Part shown: positions 1-8,151 of the stretch, in pieces
Numbering within the stretch: position 1 is the stretch's first letter
How the letters are laid out: each line of letters opens with the position of its first letter
Origin: an uncultured Parabacteroides sp.
GTDB lineage: Bacteria; Bacteroidota; Bacteroidia; Bacteroidales; Tannerellaceae
Length of the DNA stretch: 27,922 nt
Direction of reading: 5' to 3'
Assembly (NCBI GenBank): GCA_934725305.1
Contig: CAKVBA010000036.1
Location: 1 to 27,922 of the forward strand
Made by a program: the position numbers and the translations under genes
Notes under the pieces: model-generated
What the model was told of the DNA's origin: nothing
Database searches by the model: none
Seen by the model: the letters and a program-made list of their open reading frames with translations, nothing else

Positions 1-9
1 TAGGTGACG

Positions 10-36
10 CAAAGATACAAAATATTGTTTGTCAAA
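10..36 (-). promoter_or_regulatory. possible outward-facing Bacteroidetes promoter
   Basis: Read on the minus strand, positions 17-10 give TATCTTTG, a full match to the -7 consensus TAnnTTTG. A TTTG lies upstream at 36-33, but the spacing of 15 bases is shorter than the usual 19-21, so the -33 part is weak. It would drive a gene beyond the left edge of the window. Confidence 0.3.
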
Positions 37-135
37 TAGTTGTAAAATACATGTTTTTTGAGTGACGAAGTCAGGAATTACATACGATGCTTTCAATTTC
101 TGCTTTCATATCTGTGATGTTTTGGTGATTGTTGC

Positions 136-1410
136 TTATGCTGTCGCTCTCATTCTCTGTCTTATCAATTTGCGGTTGGCATTAACAAGTCTCACGATTT
201 GGTTGTGATATTCCGTATTCTTATTGCACACGCCACGACTTTGCACCACTTTAAGCGTGTCCAGATTGACTTCAATCGTTTCTATCCGTCTGCCCTCAAT
301 GGTTGCCGAAAGTATCAGCGAGTTTTCTTTGAGGTAGTACTCGTTGGAGAATACGCAATGGTGCATTGCCGTTCCCTCCTCCAAATGCTCCTGCACACTC
401 TCCAATACGTGGACTTGGATTGTACCGTCCGTGAAACGGATACCGAAGAACTTGGATTTAAGTTCTTGGAAACGTTCCTCGTCCTCCATCGCTTTTTTGC
501 GTTTCTTCTCAATTTCCTCCTTTTCTCTCTGTTTACGAAGTTCGCTTTGTCTGCGGTCGTGTTCCCGATATAGGTCGGAGGGGCAAACATACTTCGGGCT
601 GTGTATGTCCTTGCCCAATCTGCGGAGCATATCCACATAGTCGCACCATATAGAAATGTCCTCTATGTCATAGCCGTTGCGAGTGGTTACCTTATAGGAC
701 TGCCAACAAGTGTCAAATGTCCTTGAATTGTTGAGGAAGTATTTCAAATGCTCGGTTCTGCCTGCTTTCATCAATGTTTCCGCACGGCTGTCGGACAATA
801 GGGCAGGAATGAGAACGGTTGGTGCGATGTCGTGAAAATTATTCTCAAATCCATTCCTGCGGAATGTGTCCGTAACCTTAAACTTGGGATATATCTGTGA
901 GTACGATATATGGCGGTAGGCTTCGTTATCGTTGCGTACTGCCATTGGCGAACAGAAAGAAAAGGTGTCAATGTATCTCCCTAATGTTCGTTGAACGGCT
1001 ATCACTAATTGCCGTCCTTGTGCGTTCCACCAATACTGACCGATTTCTATAACATAGGGCATTGCCTTGCAGCCTTTCTCCATTTCCACAGAAAGGAGAA
1101 ACATTCTTAGTACTTGGTACTCTCCGCAAGCGGTAAGTATCGTAAAGTACTGCTTCTGCCTAATCTTGCGTTCAAAGGTTTCCCTGACCTGCAACCTTAC
1201 CCTGCAATGAGGGCAGGTGCAAGTGTCCGTTGGCTTTTCCATTATCCAACTATGCCCACAATCCATACAGGTTGTGCGACCTTTGGGCAGTCGGTAGGCG
1301 AAGTGGTCTATACACTCAAGGAATGCCCATTTGCTCTGTGTCTTGGTTATCGGGCGAAGGTGCTTGCTCTCGGCAAGTACTGCTTTCTCGAACTTATTTC
1401 TCGGTTTCAT
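136..1410 (-). CDS. PcfJ-like protein of a conjugative element
   Basis: A 424-residue protein that resembles the PcfJ family, found on plasmids and integrative elements of Firmicutes and Bacteroidetes; its biochemical role is not established. A CxxC...CxxC zinc-ribbon-like cluster is visible at C48, C51, C66 and C69. A lysine/glutamate-rich helical stretch follows at about 285-320. The C-terminal third carries the family core, with an AMHHCV motif near residue 350 followed by a beta-rich stretch. It is the last of a minus-strand row with the ArdA-like and PcfK-like genes and starts 16 bases after the ArdA-like stop. PcfK and PcfJ commonly occur together, which supports the call. The gene looks intact. 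Confidence 0.8.
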   Translation of the reverse strand: MKPRNKFEKAVLAESKHLRPITKTQSKWAFLECIDHFAYRLPKGRTTCMDCGHSWIMEKPTDTCTCPHCRVRLQVRETFERKIRQKQYFTILTACGEYQVLRMFLLSVEMEKGCKAMPYVIEIGQYWWNAQGRQLVIAVQRTLGRYIDTFSFCSPMAVRNDNEAYRHISYSQIYPKFKVTDTFRRNGFENNFHDIAPTVLIPALLSDSRAETLMKAGRTEHLKYFLNNSRTFDTCWQSYKVTTRNGYDIEDISIWCDYVDMLRRLGKDIHSPKYVCPSDLYREHDRRQSELRKQREKEEIEKKRKKAMEDEERFQELKSKFFGIRFTDGTIQVHVLESVQEHLEEGTAMHHCVFSNEYYLKENSLILSATIEGRRIETIEVNLDTLKVVQSRGVCNKNTEYHNQIVRLVNANRKLIRQRMRATA

Positions 1411-1426
1411 AACCTATCCTCCTTAA

Positions 1427-1957
1427 TTAGTTGTTGCGAAATACATAGCCGCCCTTATACCAAAAGTCCGTACAGAAAAGGTCATCGGCATATTTGGAGA
1501 AGTCAAAGTATATCAGTGCAAAATCGGGTAATTCATTCTCCATTTTTGCGAGTTCCTCTGCAAAATCTTCCCTGCTTGCATAACTTCCGATATAGTCAGA
1601 TTGGAAAGATTTTACAAGGCTGTAAGCGTCTTGTGTGAGTTGGGCATTGTTGCCGTCCACCCACACCCAAAAGGCTTCTCTCTCCGTGTCGTTCAGTCTG
1701 TCCAACTCGTCCCGAAGTTCAAAGACGTTTTCCTCCAAATGTCCTTCGTCTATCAGACAATCGGGGATTTCCTCCCACGCTTGGAACATATATTCAGGGT
1801 TCTCCTCGTCCTCGTGTATCTCGGCACAACGCTCCATAAAGTCGTCCAAATCGTAGAAGTCCGAAAGTTCCACCCATTCGCCCTGCAATGAGCCGTTGTT
1901 GTACTTGGCATAAGTACCTACATAAATCCGTGCTTCGTTCAAATCCATTGCTTCCAT
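1427..1957 (-). CDS. ArdA-like antirestriction protein
   Basis: A 176-residue, strongly acidic protein. Known ArdA proteins mimic DNA and inhibit type I restriction enzymes, protecting an incoming element during conjugation. The N-terminus (ARIYVGTYAKYNNG, then GEWVEL) fits the family start, where the protein names its own form of a strand-rich fold. Asp and Glu are abundant throughout, as expected for a DNA mimic. The length fits the family (about 160-180). The start could be Met1 or Met4, which are three codons apart. It lies between the PcfK-like and PcfJ-like genes with gaps of 21 and 16 bases, so it is probably co-transcribed. Activity is inferred from family membership only. Confidence 0.82.
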   Translation of the reverse strand: MEAMDLNEARIYVGTYAKYNNGSLQGEWVELSDFYDLDDFMERCAEIHEDEENPEYMFQAWEEIPDCLIDEGHLEENVFELRDELDRLNDTEREAFWVWVDGNNAQLTQDAYSLVKSFQSDYIGSYASREDFAEELAKMENELPDFALIYFDFSKYADDLFCTDFWYKGGYVFRNN

Positions 1958-1978
1958 ATCCTTTTCTGTTTAGTAGGG

Positions 1979-2392
1979 TTAAAACTCGAATAATGAGGGT
2001 TGGAGGTGCTGTTCCTTCTGCTTTTCCACTTTTGGTTTCTTGGCGGTCAGTTTGCGGTATTCCTCCGCTTGGTATCGCTCGATAGCCTTTCTCCGTGCTT
2101 CTGCTTTTTCTTCCTCTGTAAGTTCGATAGTATGGTTTACCACGACTTGGCAGTTGATGGACTTGCCCATCTCAATGTTATCCTCATCGTAGTAGTGAAC
2201 GGCAAGGGAATATACCTCCTCATCGGACAGACCTGCACACCCCATTCTTTGGACTTCCGTCAAGATGTAGGTAATGCACTCGTCTATACTCTTGTTCTCT
2301 TTGCGGAAACTCTCCGCAAAGAGTTCATCGTATGATGCTCTCGTTTCCAAATAGTTTTGGATAACGTCCTTGAAATGTTCTGTACCTTTCAT
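1979..2392 (-). CDS. PcfK-like protein of a conjugative element
   Basis: A 137-residue protein matching the PcfK-like family that accompanies PcfJ on conjugative elements; no biochemical function is established. The N-terminal half is helical and acidic (starts MKGTEHFKDVIQNYLE). It contains a short conserved segment, SIDECITYIL, and a later MGCAGLSDEEVYSLAVHYYD segment. The C-terminal third is a charged coiled-coil-like helix rich in Glu, Lys and Arg that ends in a short SLFEF tail. It heads the three-gene row PcfK-ArdA-PcfJ. Confidence 0.75.
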   Translation of the reverse strand: MKGTEHFKDVIQNYLETRASYDELFAESFRKENKSIDECITYILTEVQRMGCAGLSDEEVYSLAVHYYDEDNIEMGKSINCQVVVNHTIELTEEEKAEARRKAIERYQAEEYRKLTAKKPKVEKQKEQHLQPSLFEF

Positions 2393-2404
2393 TGTCTTAT
2401 ATAG

Positions 2405-2554
2405 TTAGATGGTTGCTAAAATGATTTCTTGGATATGAATGGGTTCGACCTCTGAAAAGAGATAGGAGAAAAATTCCTTTCTGTCCTTTCGTTTGAGTTC
2501 CTTGAATAGTTCCCCAAAAGCGGAGATATTTCCGTTGAGGTAAACCGATACCAT
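2405..2554 (-). CDS. small hypothetical protein, start unclear
   Basis: A minus-strand frame open from 2605 to the stop at 2405-2407 reads as a coherent acidic small protein (segments YYEVDNIFEYMVSVYLNG and EVEPIHIQEIILATI). No in-frame ATG exists before Met at 2554 (49 residues); GTG at 2575 would give 56. The readable sequence continues upstream of both, to a TAA at 2608, so the gene may have lost its original start. It ends 12 bases before the PcfK-like start, in the same orientation. I prefer this frame over the overlapping longer open frame because of its acidic, non-repetitive composition. Function unknown. Confidence 0.45.
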   Translation of the reverse strand: MVSVYLNGNISAFGELFKELKRKDRKEFFSYLFSEVEPIHIQEIILATI

Positions 2555-2636
2555 ATACTCGAAGATGTTGTCCACCTCGTAGTATCTGCATTGCTGTGCG
2601 ATAGTTTAGCTTCTTCTTTTCATATATCTGTCTGTT

Positions 2637-2834
2637 TTAAGAAATGAGTAACCAAAGTATTGCCCCGATAATGAGGGCATAAGCCAGAATGTAAACTGCG
2701 ATGGTAAGGAGTAGCCGAATGAGGAGTTTTACTGCACATATCCCTGCCAGCCAAAGCCAGACGCTTCCGCCACAAAGGAGAGAGCCTGCGAGTGCAAGCA
2801 CCATCCAAATTGCTATTTTGTATCTCAGTTTCAT
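2637..2834 (-). CDS. small membrane protein of the conjugative element
   Basis: A 65-residue protein, mostly hydrophobic, with a basic N-terminus (MKLRYK). It has two or three likely membrane helices at about residues 7-22, 25-38 and 42-64. Glycine and cysteine occur in the first helix (GSLLCGG). It sits upstream of the PcfK-like row on the same strand. Small proteins of this kind are common between the named genes of Bacteroidales conjugative elements, but I cannot assign a function. Confidence 0.6.
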   Translation of the reverse strand: MKLRYKIAIWMVLALAGSLLCGGSVWLWLAGICAVKLLIRLLLTIAVYILAYALIIGAILWLLIS

Positions 2835-3002
2835 CTTGTCTGATTTTTTTGATTTTATGCGGATTCCAGAGGTGAGGGAGTTGAGTTTCCATTTTTCATT
2901 TTCTCTGTCCTAGTGTTTCCGACATTTTTTTTGCGTCTTTCCGTCGGGTCGATCGTTTTCGTTTCAGAGGCGTAAAAAGGTAGGGCTTAGGACAAACAAG
3001 GT

Positions 3003-3209
3003 TTACGGCGAGAATACTACCTGCAATGAAATGGAAGTGTGGAGATTGTCGCCGTAACGGCTTGCCGCCTCGACCTTTTTTGTCCGTGAAAGCCCGGAAC
3101 TACCTTTGCCGCTGACAACGAACAACCGATCCCGATGCGAATACATAGGAGAGAATGTGGAGAGGAACACCGCAGAGGACAGAGCGAAAAGATGAAAGGC
3201 AGTCTTCAC
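3003..3209 (-). CDS. hypothetical 68-residue open frame (doubtful)
   Basis: The frame has a signal-peptide-like N-terminus (MKTAFHLFALSSAVFLSTF) followed by a basic polar segment. It has the same orientation as the conjugative-element genes, but there is no clear ribosome binding site and no recognisable domain. The underlying DNA could equally be non-coding element sequence. Confidence 0.25.
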   Translation of the reverse strand: MKTAFHLFALSSAVFLSTFSPMYSHRDRLFVVSGKGSSGLSRTKKVEAASRYGDNLHTSISLQVVFSP

Positions 3210-3291
3210 AAGTAAGACTGCTACAATAATGAGTAATAAGACGAAAAAATAAACTCAGCTATCTGAATAAAGAGCCGTCAGAAAAGAAAAA

Positions 3292-3317
3292 CGGAGAAAG
3301 TTTCGTCTTTCTCCGTA
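3292..3317 (-). terminator. intrinsic terminator, minus direction
   Basis: The arms ACGGAGAAAG and CTTTCTCCGT pair perfectly around a TTTCGT loop. Read on the minus strand, the hairpin is followed by TTTTTCTTTT. It would stop a minus-strand transcript arriving from about 3320-3470, where no intact gene is seen. Confidence 0.6.
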
Positions 3318-3469
3318 GATAATATTACCTTTGCAATAGGTTATTCGAGTTATGCAAAGCGTTGTATATCATTGCAGAAGATGGGTCGCTAAATCATTAC
3401 CTACTGCATTTCATAACTCATAAGGCTGTTCATAGCCAATTACTTAGCCCTAAATGATAGATTTTTTGT

Positions 3470-3537
3470 AAAAGTCTATAGCCTTTTTTCCAAAAGCTCT
3501 ATAAGCTATTGAAAAATAGCCTATAACCCACTTTTTT
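3470..3537. repeat. array of short variable palindromes
   Basis: Three units of about 20-26 bases follow one another. Each opens with AAAAG or AAAAA; the first closes with CTTTTTTCC and the last with CTTTTTT. The cores contain CTATA. The same style of unit recurs near 7990, 13330, 14445 and 18470. It lies between the yebC terminator and the conjugative-element remnant. Confidence 0.5.
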
Positions 3538-3550
3538 AGAGTGTTTGGAG

Positions 3551-3665
3551 CGAGACTGATCGTCTGTCAAGTCCGGCGAAGTTGCCCATTGTTTCTGCCG
3601 GATTCGTTACCGCTTTTAGCAAATAATAATCTAAATAAAAAATACAACAACTATCTCTCGACGCA
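3551..3665. repeat. dispersed intergenic element, copy 1
   Basis: This stretch aligns along about 115 bases with 18661-18777. Shared blocks include GAAGTTGCCC (AAAGTTGCCC in the other copy), GTTTCT, GATTCGTTACC, AAATAATA and CAATAACTA/CAACAACTA. Both copies directly follow a palindrome array and lie beyond the terminator of a minus-strand gene. I see no open frame in either. Nature unknown. Confidence 0.5.
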
Positions 3666-3785
3666 TATTTAATTCAGACAACAGACTATTCATTTATATG
3701 CTGACAAGAGCTGGAAAGAATAAAAATATTCAGCGGCTTTACTTTTTCCGTTCTAATGACCGTATTGGAATTATGACACAAACCA

Positions 3786-3824
3786 AAAAGGGCTGTACCA
3801 AAACAATCCTTTCGATACAGCCCT
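3786..3824 (-). terminator. yebC terminator
   Basis: The arms AGGGCTGTA at 3789-3797 and TACAGCCCT at 3816-3824 pair perfectly. Read on the minus strand the hairpin is followed by a TTTTT run. It lies 25 bases after the yebC stop. Confidence 0.75.
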
Positions 3825-3848
3825 CATACTCTTATTTAACCAAAGATC

Positions 3849-4589
3849 TTACTCTTCACCTGCAACATCATCTTCCTTCATGTTGTGGAATACGTTCTGA
3901 ACATCATCATCCTCTTCAAGCTTTTCGATCAGCTTTTCGATAGATTCACGCTGTTCCGGAGTAACCTCCTTCAAGTCATTCGGAATACGAACGAATTCAC
4001 TACTTGTGATTTCATAACCGCTTTCTTCCAAATACTTCTGGATGGCAGCATTCTGAGCAAACTCACCATACAGAATGATCTCATTGCTTTCATCATCTAC
4101 ATCCAACTCATCAACACCGTAGTCGATCAATTCCAGTTCCAAGTCATCCAAGGTAATGTCTTCTCTCTTCGCAATGTGGAATACACACTTATGTTCGAAC
4201 AAGAACTCCAAGCTACCCGTTGTACCCAAAGAACCACCGTTTTTATTGAAATAACTACGTACGTTAGCAACTGTACGTGTTGTATTGTCTGTTGCAGTCT
4301 CAACAAAGATTGCAATACCGAAAGGACCATAACCTTCGTAGTTCATTTCCTTATAATCGGTAAAATCTTTTGATACAGCACGCTTGATGGCACGTTCAAC
4401 ATTTTCCTTCGGCATGTTCTCCTTCTTTGCTGTCTGCATCAGCACACGCAAACGAGGGTTGTTTTCTGGTTCCGGGCCACCTTGTTTTGCACAGATTGTG
4501 ATTTCCTTGCCCAACTTAGTAAACACACGGGCCATATTACCCCAACGCTTAAACTTTCTTGCTTTACGAAACTCAAACGCTCTTCCCAT
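3849..4589 (-). CDS. yebC: YebC/PmpR-family protein
   Basis: A 246-residue member of the YebC/PmpR family. Members have been described as DNA-binding regulators, and some members act in translation of polyproline stretches, so the precise role here is open. The canonical start MGRAFEFRKARKFKRW fixes the initiation codon. The family block follows, with GPEPENNPRLR and ENVERAIKRA in the first domain and YEGYGPFGIAIFVE leading into the second. The C-terminus has an extra acidic tail (EEDDDVQNVFHNMKEDD). It lies 38 bases downstream of pheT in the same orientation and is followed by its own terminator. Confidence 0.93.
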   Translation of the reverse strand: MGRAFEFRKARKFKRWGNMARVFTKLGKEITICAKQGGPEPENNPRLRVLMQTAKKENMPKENVERAIKRAVSKDFTDYKEMNYEGYGPFGIAIFVETATDNTTRTVANVRSYFNKNGGSLGTTGSLEFLFEHKCVFHIAKREDITLDDLELELIDYGVDELDVDDESNEIILYGEFAQNAAIQKYLEESGYEITSSEFVRIPNDLKEVTPEQRESIEKLIEKLEEDDDVQNVFHNMKEDDVAGEE

Positions 4590-4627
4590 ATTATATTCTA
4601 GATTTTATATTTAACAATTTACTTTTC

Positions 4628-7090
4628 TTATCTCAGCTGTGCACCCAGTTTCTGTTCCAAATTGGTCTGAATCTTCTTCATGATTGCATCAATCTGCTTA
4701 TCATTCAGAGTCTTTGTCTCATCCTGCAGATAGAAACTAACTGCGTATGACTTCTTGCCTGCCGGCAGATTCTTGCCTTCATAAACGTCGAACAATGAAA
4801 CCTCTTTCAACAGCTTGCGCTCACTGTCTGAAGCAATCTTCTCGATCTCTGCAAACTTAACGCTCTTGTCAATCAACAAAGCCAAGTCACGTTTTACGGC
4901 CGGGAACTTAGAAATCTCAGAGAATGTCACCTTGTTCTTCTTTGTCTCTTTCATCAACAATGTCCAAGACAATTCTGCATAGTAAACTTCGAAATCGATA
5001 TCCATAGCCTTACAGATCTTGTGGTTTACGATACCCAATGTACCCAACTGACGGCCCGAAGTTGTTGTGATGCTCAAACCGGCATCATACAGATCGTTGC
5101 TCAAGTTGCCAAAGATAATCTTCTTGTCATTGACACCCAAACGATGCAGAACATTCTCAACGTAAGCCTTCAGCTCATAAACTGTAGATTTTTCATTAGC
5201 ATGTGCCCAGTTGTTTTCAACACGGTTACCACATACCCACAACGCCAAGCGATAGTCTTCGCTGAATGCAGAAAGAGTTTCATCTTCCTTCTTGTTATCT
5301 ACATTATAATCGTAACAGTTACCGAATTCAAAGAAACGGATGTTGCCATTTTTACGCTTTGCATTGTGCTCGATGCTTTCCAATCCACCGAACAACAGAG
5401 ACTGACGCATGCAGTTCAGGTCGGCACTCAACGGGTTCATCAACATGACACAGTGAGCAGCCGGATAGGTTGACAAGCCGTCATAATAAGCTGAACGAGT
5501 TAAAGAGTTGTTCAAAATCTCATTGAAGCCATAACCACACAACTGTTCAGAAACCAAATGTTGTAATTCATTGCTGCGGTCTGTCGGAGTCTTATAGCTC
5601 AAGTTTGACTTTACGCTATCACTGAACTCTACATTATTATATCCATAGATACGCAGGATGTCTTCAATCACATCCACATCGCGCTGTACGTCGATACGAT
5701 AAACCGGAACATGCAAAGTAAGACCTTCTGCTGTTTCTGAAACGATTTTCATCTCCAAGCTTTCGAGGATGCTCTTTACCGTCTCAACCGGAATCACCTT
5801 TCCGATCAAAGTATTAATCTTGTTGTAAGTAACTTCAACAGTATAAGGTTCAACCACTTTCGGATAAACATCCTGGATTTCACCGGTAATCTTACCACCG
5901 GCCAATTCCTGAATCAATAAAGCAGCACGTTTCAACACATAGATTGTATTGTTAGCATCCAAACCACGCTCGAAGCGGAATGACGCATCGGTATTCAAAC
6001 CGAAACGACGAGCTGTCTTACGGATCCATGTCGGATGGAAACAAGCTGATTCCAAAAATACATCTGTTGTCTGTTCGGTTACACCTGAATCCAAACCTCC
6101 GAACACACCACCGATACACATAGCCTCTTCGGCATTACAGATCATCAAGTCACGCTCTGTCAAAGTGCGCTCTACACCATCCAATGTCACGAACTTAGTG
6201 TCTTCGGGCTGAGTCTTGACAATCACCTTATTGCCCTTCACCTTGTTTGCATCGAATGAGTGCAAAGGCTGACCCATTTCATGCAACACAAAGTTGGTTA
6301 CGTCCACTACATTATTAATAGGACGCAAGCCGATAATATTCAAACGATTCTGCAACCATTCCGGACTCTCTTTTACAGTTACGCCCTTGATTGTCACACC
6401 TGAATAGCGCAAGCAAGCCTCTGTATTTTCCACTTCTACCGAAATAGCATGAGTTGCATCATCAATCTTGAAGGCATCAACTGACGGCATTGTCAGATGT
6501 GCAGGACGACCCATCTGCTTCAGATAAGCAGCCAGGTCACGAGCCACACCATAGTGAGAAGTAGCATCCACACGATTCGGTGTGATGTCAACCTCCAACA
6601 CATAGTCACTCTTTACATTATAGTAATCTTTGGCCAATGTGCCTACAGGAGTATCTTGAGGAAGCACGATGATGCCTGCATGGTCTGTGCCAACGCCAAT
6701 TTCATCTTCTGCACAGATCATACCATTTGATTCAACACCACGCAGCTTTGAACGCTTAATAGTAAAGCATTCATCTCCGTCATACAGCTTAGTGCCATTG
6801 ACAGCAACCACCACTTTCTGTCCGGCAGCCACGTTCGGCGCACCACACACAATCTGCAACGGAGCTTCGCCCCCAACATTTACGGTTGTAACATGAAGAT
6901 GGTCCGAATTAGGATGTTCTACACAAGTCAGGACTTCACCGATAACCAAGCCTTCCAATCCGCCCTTAATGGTTTGAACTTCTTCCACACTACCCGTTTC
7001 CAAACCGATAGATGTTAATGCATCAGCTACTTCATTAGGCTGTAAGTCAAAATCGAGATAATCTTTCAGCCAATTGTAAGATATATTCAT
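4628..7090 (-). CDS. pheT: phenylalanyl-tRNA synthetase beta subunit
   Basis: The 820-residue large subunit of cytoplasmic phenylalanyl-tRNA synthetase, which works as an alpha2beta2 enzyme charging tRNA-Phe. The open frame extends 21 codons further upstream, but MNISYNWLKDYLDFDL is the family's usual N-terminus, so I place the start at 7090. In order one sees the OB-fold tRNA-binding domain (about 40-150), the B3/B4 editing region with EVDITPNRVDATSHYGVARD, the B5 domain (from about 400), the catalytic-like core (about 480-690) and the C-terminal FDX-ACB anticodon-binding domain with SKFPAVKRDLALLID. Length is normal for Bacteroidetes. The alpha-subunit gene pheS is not in the window. Confidence 0.97.
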   Translation of the reverse strand: MNISYNWLKDYLDFDLQPNEVADALTSIGLETGSVEEVQTIKGGLEGLVIGEVLTCVEHPNSDHLHVTTVNVGGEAPLQIVCGAPNVAAGQKVVVAVNGTKLYDGDECFTIKRSKLRGVESNGMICAEDEIGVGTDHAGIIVLPQDTPVGTLAKDYYNVKSDYVLEVDITPNRVDATSHYGVARDLAAYLKQMGRPAHLTMPSVDAFKIDDATHAISVEVENTEACLRYSGVTIKGVTVKESPEWLQNRLNIIGLRPINNVVDVTNFVLHEMGQPLHSFDANKVKGNKVIVKTQPEDTKFVTLDGVERTLTERDLMICNAEEAMCIGGVFGGLDSGVTEQTTDVFLESACFHPTWIRKTARRFGLNTDASFRFERGLDANNTIYVLKRAALLIQELAGGKITGEIQDVYPKVVEPYTVEVTYNKINTLIGKVIPVETVKSILESLEMKIVSETAEGLTLHVPVYRIDVQRDVDVIEDILRIYGYNNVEFSDSVKSNLSYKTPTDRSNELQHLVSEQLCGYGFNEILNNSLTRSAYYDGLSTYPAAHCVMLMNPLSADLNCMRQSLLFGGLESIEHNAKRKNGNIRFFEFGNCYDYNVDNKKEDETLSAFSEDYRLALWVCGNRVENNWAHANEKSTVYELKAYVENVLHRLGVNDKKIIFGNLSNDLYDAGLSITTTSGRQLGTLGIVNHKICKAMDIDFEVYYAELSWTLLMKETKKNKVTFSEISKFPAVKRDLALLIDKSVKFAEIEKIASDSERKLLKEVSLFDVYEGKNLPAGKKSYAVSFYLQDETKTLNDKQIDAIMKKIQTNLEQKLGAQLR

Positions 7091-7150
7091 TGCTATAAAA
7101 TTTATTCCAGTAAAGAGACGGCCCGTTTCGGTCGCCATCATTTTGACATG

Positions 7151-7158
7151 CAAAATTA
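7151..7158 (-). promoter_or_regulatory. likely pheT -7 promoter box
   Basis: Read on the minus strand this is TAATTTTG, matching TAnnTTTG, 60 bases before the pheT start. It lies inside the rejected upstream extension of the pheT frame, which supports the shorter start. No good -33 box is seen at the usual distance. Confidence 0.4.
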
Positions 7159-7203
7159 CAAATAATAATCCAAACCGAAAAAAAGTTTATTTTAAATATT
7201 TTC

Positions 7204-7234
7204 TTGACCAAGAACGAAAGTAAACGTACTTTTG
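7204..7234 (+). promoter_or_regulatory. trmD promoter
   Basis: TTG at 7204-7206, a spacing of 20 bases, and TACTTTTG at 7227-7234 match the Bacteroidetes -33/-7 consensus. The trmD start lies 51 bases downstream. The promoter diverges from that of pheT. Confidence 0.65.
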
Positions 7235-7285
7235 CAACTGTAATAACAAAACAATACAAAAACAACAAAAGGCTTTCGAAGACTT

Positions 7286-7960
7286 ATGCGTATAGATATA
7301 CTTACCGTACTTCCTGAAATGATTGATGGAATGATTAACTGTTCTATTCTTAAACGTGCACAAGACAAACAGTTAGCAGAGATTCATCTACACAACTTAA
7401 GAGACTACACCACCAACAAATGGCGTCGTGTTGACGACTATCCTTTCGGTGGCGAAGCCGGCATGGTGATGCAGATTGAACCGATTGACCGTGCCATTTC
7501 TGCGTTAAAGGCCGAACGTTCGTATGATGAAGTAATCTATACTTCGCCCGATGGAGAAACATTCAACCAGCCTATGGCCAACAGCATGTCGATGCTCAAC
7601 AATATCATTATCTTGTGTGGCCACTACAAAGGTATCGACTATCGTATCCGCGAGCATCTGATCACAAAAGAGATTTCGGTGGGCGACTATGTGCTGACAG
7701 GAGGCGAACTGGCTGCTGCCATCATTGCCGACGCTGTGGTTCGCCTGATTCCGGGTGTGATCGGCGACGAGCAAAGTGCTTTATCCGATTCATTCCAAGA
7801 CGACCTGCTGGCTCCACCGGTTTACACAAGACCGGCAGAATATAAAGGTTGGAAGGTTCCTGATGTGTTATTGTCGGGCCATCAGCGTAAGATTGAAGAA
7901 TGGCGTCTGCAACAAGCCCAAGAACGCACAGCTCGTCTGCGTCCGGACTTGCTGAAATAA
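7286..7960 (+). CDS. trmD: tRNA (guanine-N1)-methyltransferase TrmD
   Basis: A 224-residue SPOUT-class enzyme that methylates N1 of guanine 37 next to the anticodon, using S-adenosylmethionine, which prevents +1 frameshifting. Visible signatures are [12 protein letters not shown] at the N-terminus, [13 protein letters not shown], and the knot region [14 protein letters not shown] near residues 132-145. The C-terminal domain carries [24 protein letters not shown]. Length is normal for Bacteroidetes. It is monocistronic between a clear promoter and a convergent lipoprotein gene. Confidence 0.97.
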   Translation: MRIDILTVLPEMIDGMINCSILKRAQDKQLAEIHLHNLRDYTTNKWRRVDDYPFGGEAGMVMQIEPIDRAISALKAERSYDEVIYTSPDGETFNQPMANSMSMLNNIIILCGHYKGIDYRIREHLITKEISVGDYVLTGGELAAAIIADAVVRLIPGVIGDEQSALSDSFQDDLLAPPVYTRPAEYKGWKVPDVLLSGHQRKIEEWRLQQAQERTARLRPDLLK

Positions 7961-7989
7961 GCGTGTTTTCCAGATAGCCCACTTGACCA

Positions 7990-8063
7990 AAATAGAATAG
8001 GCACTCCGTCTGGAATTGGGTAACTACTCCGTTGAGAAAGGATAGGCACTCCGTTTGGAAAGG
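7990..8063. repeat. array of short variable repeats after trmD
   Basis: Three units of about 22 bases each contain GGCACTCCGT or the variant ACTACTCCGT, separated by GGAATTGGGT or GGAAAGGATA. In reverse orientation the same words (CGGAGTGCCTA, CCAATTCCA) make up part of the array at 18470-18610. The array lies in the convergent gap after trmD. Confidence 0.55.
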
Positions 8064-8070
8064 ATAGCAC

Positions 8071-8100
8071 GGTGTGTCAGTTTGCAATTTATGACACACC
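8071..8100. terminator. hairpin between convergent genes
   Basis: GGTGTGTCA at 8071-8079 pairs perfectly with TGACACACC at 8092-8100. It lies between the converging trmD and the lipoprotein gene and could serve both. There is no strong T run on either side. Confidence 0.5.
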
Positions 8101-8151
8101 ACCGCCGTTTCTCAACTCAATTCGGTCATCAGACTCTTTGCCGGACCTTCA

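Larger units (their letters stand above)
3318..3848. other. intergenic stretch between element remnant and yebC
   Basis: No convincing gene. On the minus strand a 22-codon readable tail ending at a TAA near 3332 (ends NALHNSNNLLQR) lies directly before the 3292-3317 terminator and may be the end of a lost gene. An imperfect inverted repeat, GAGTTATG at 3347-3354 and CATAACTC at 3412-3419, spans part of it. The right half holds the palindrome array at 3470-3537, the element at 3551-3665 and the yebC terminator. Confidence 0.5.

Noticed and set aside
63..75. A 13-base match in inverted orientation to 27563-27575 (TGACGAAGTCAGG)
   Set aside because: Matches of this length are expected by chance in a window this size, and the word is itself partly palindromic.
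3347..3419. Inverted repeat GAGTTATG/CATAACTC as a possible small RNA on the plus strand
   Set aside because: The upstream TACCTTTG has no good -33 partner, the arms are short and far apart, and the minus-strand terminator next to it points the other way.
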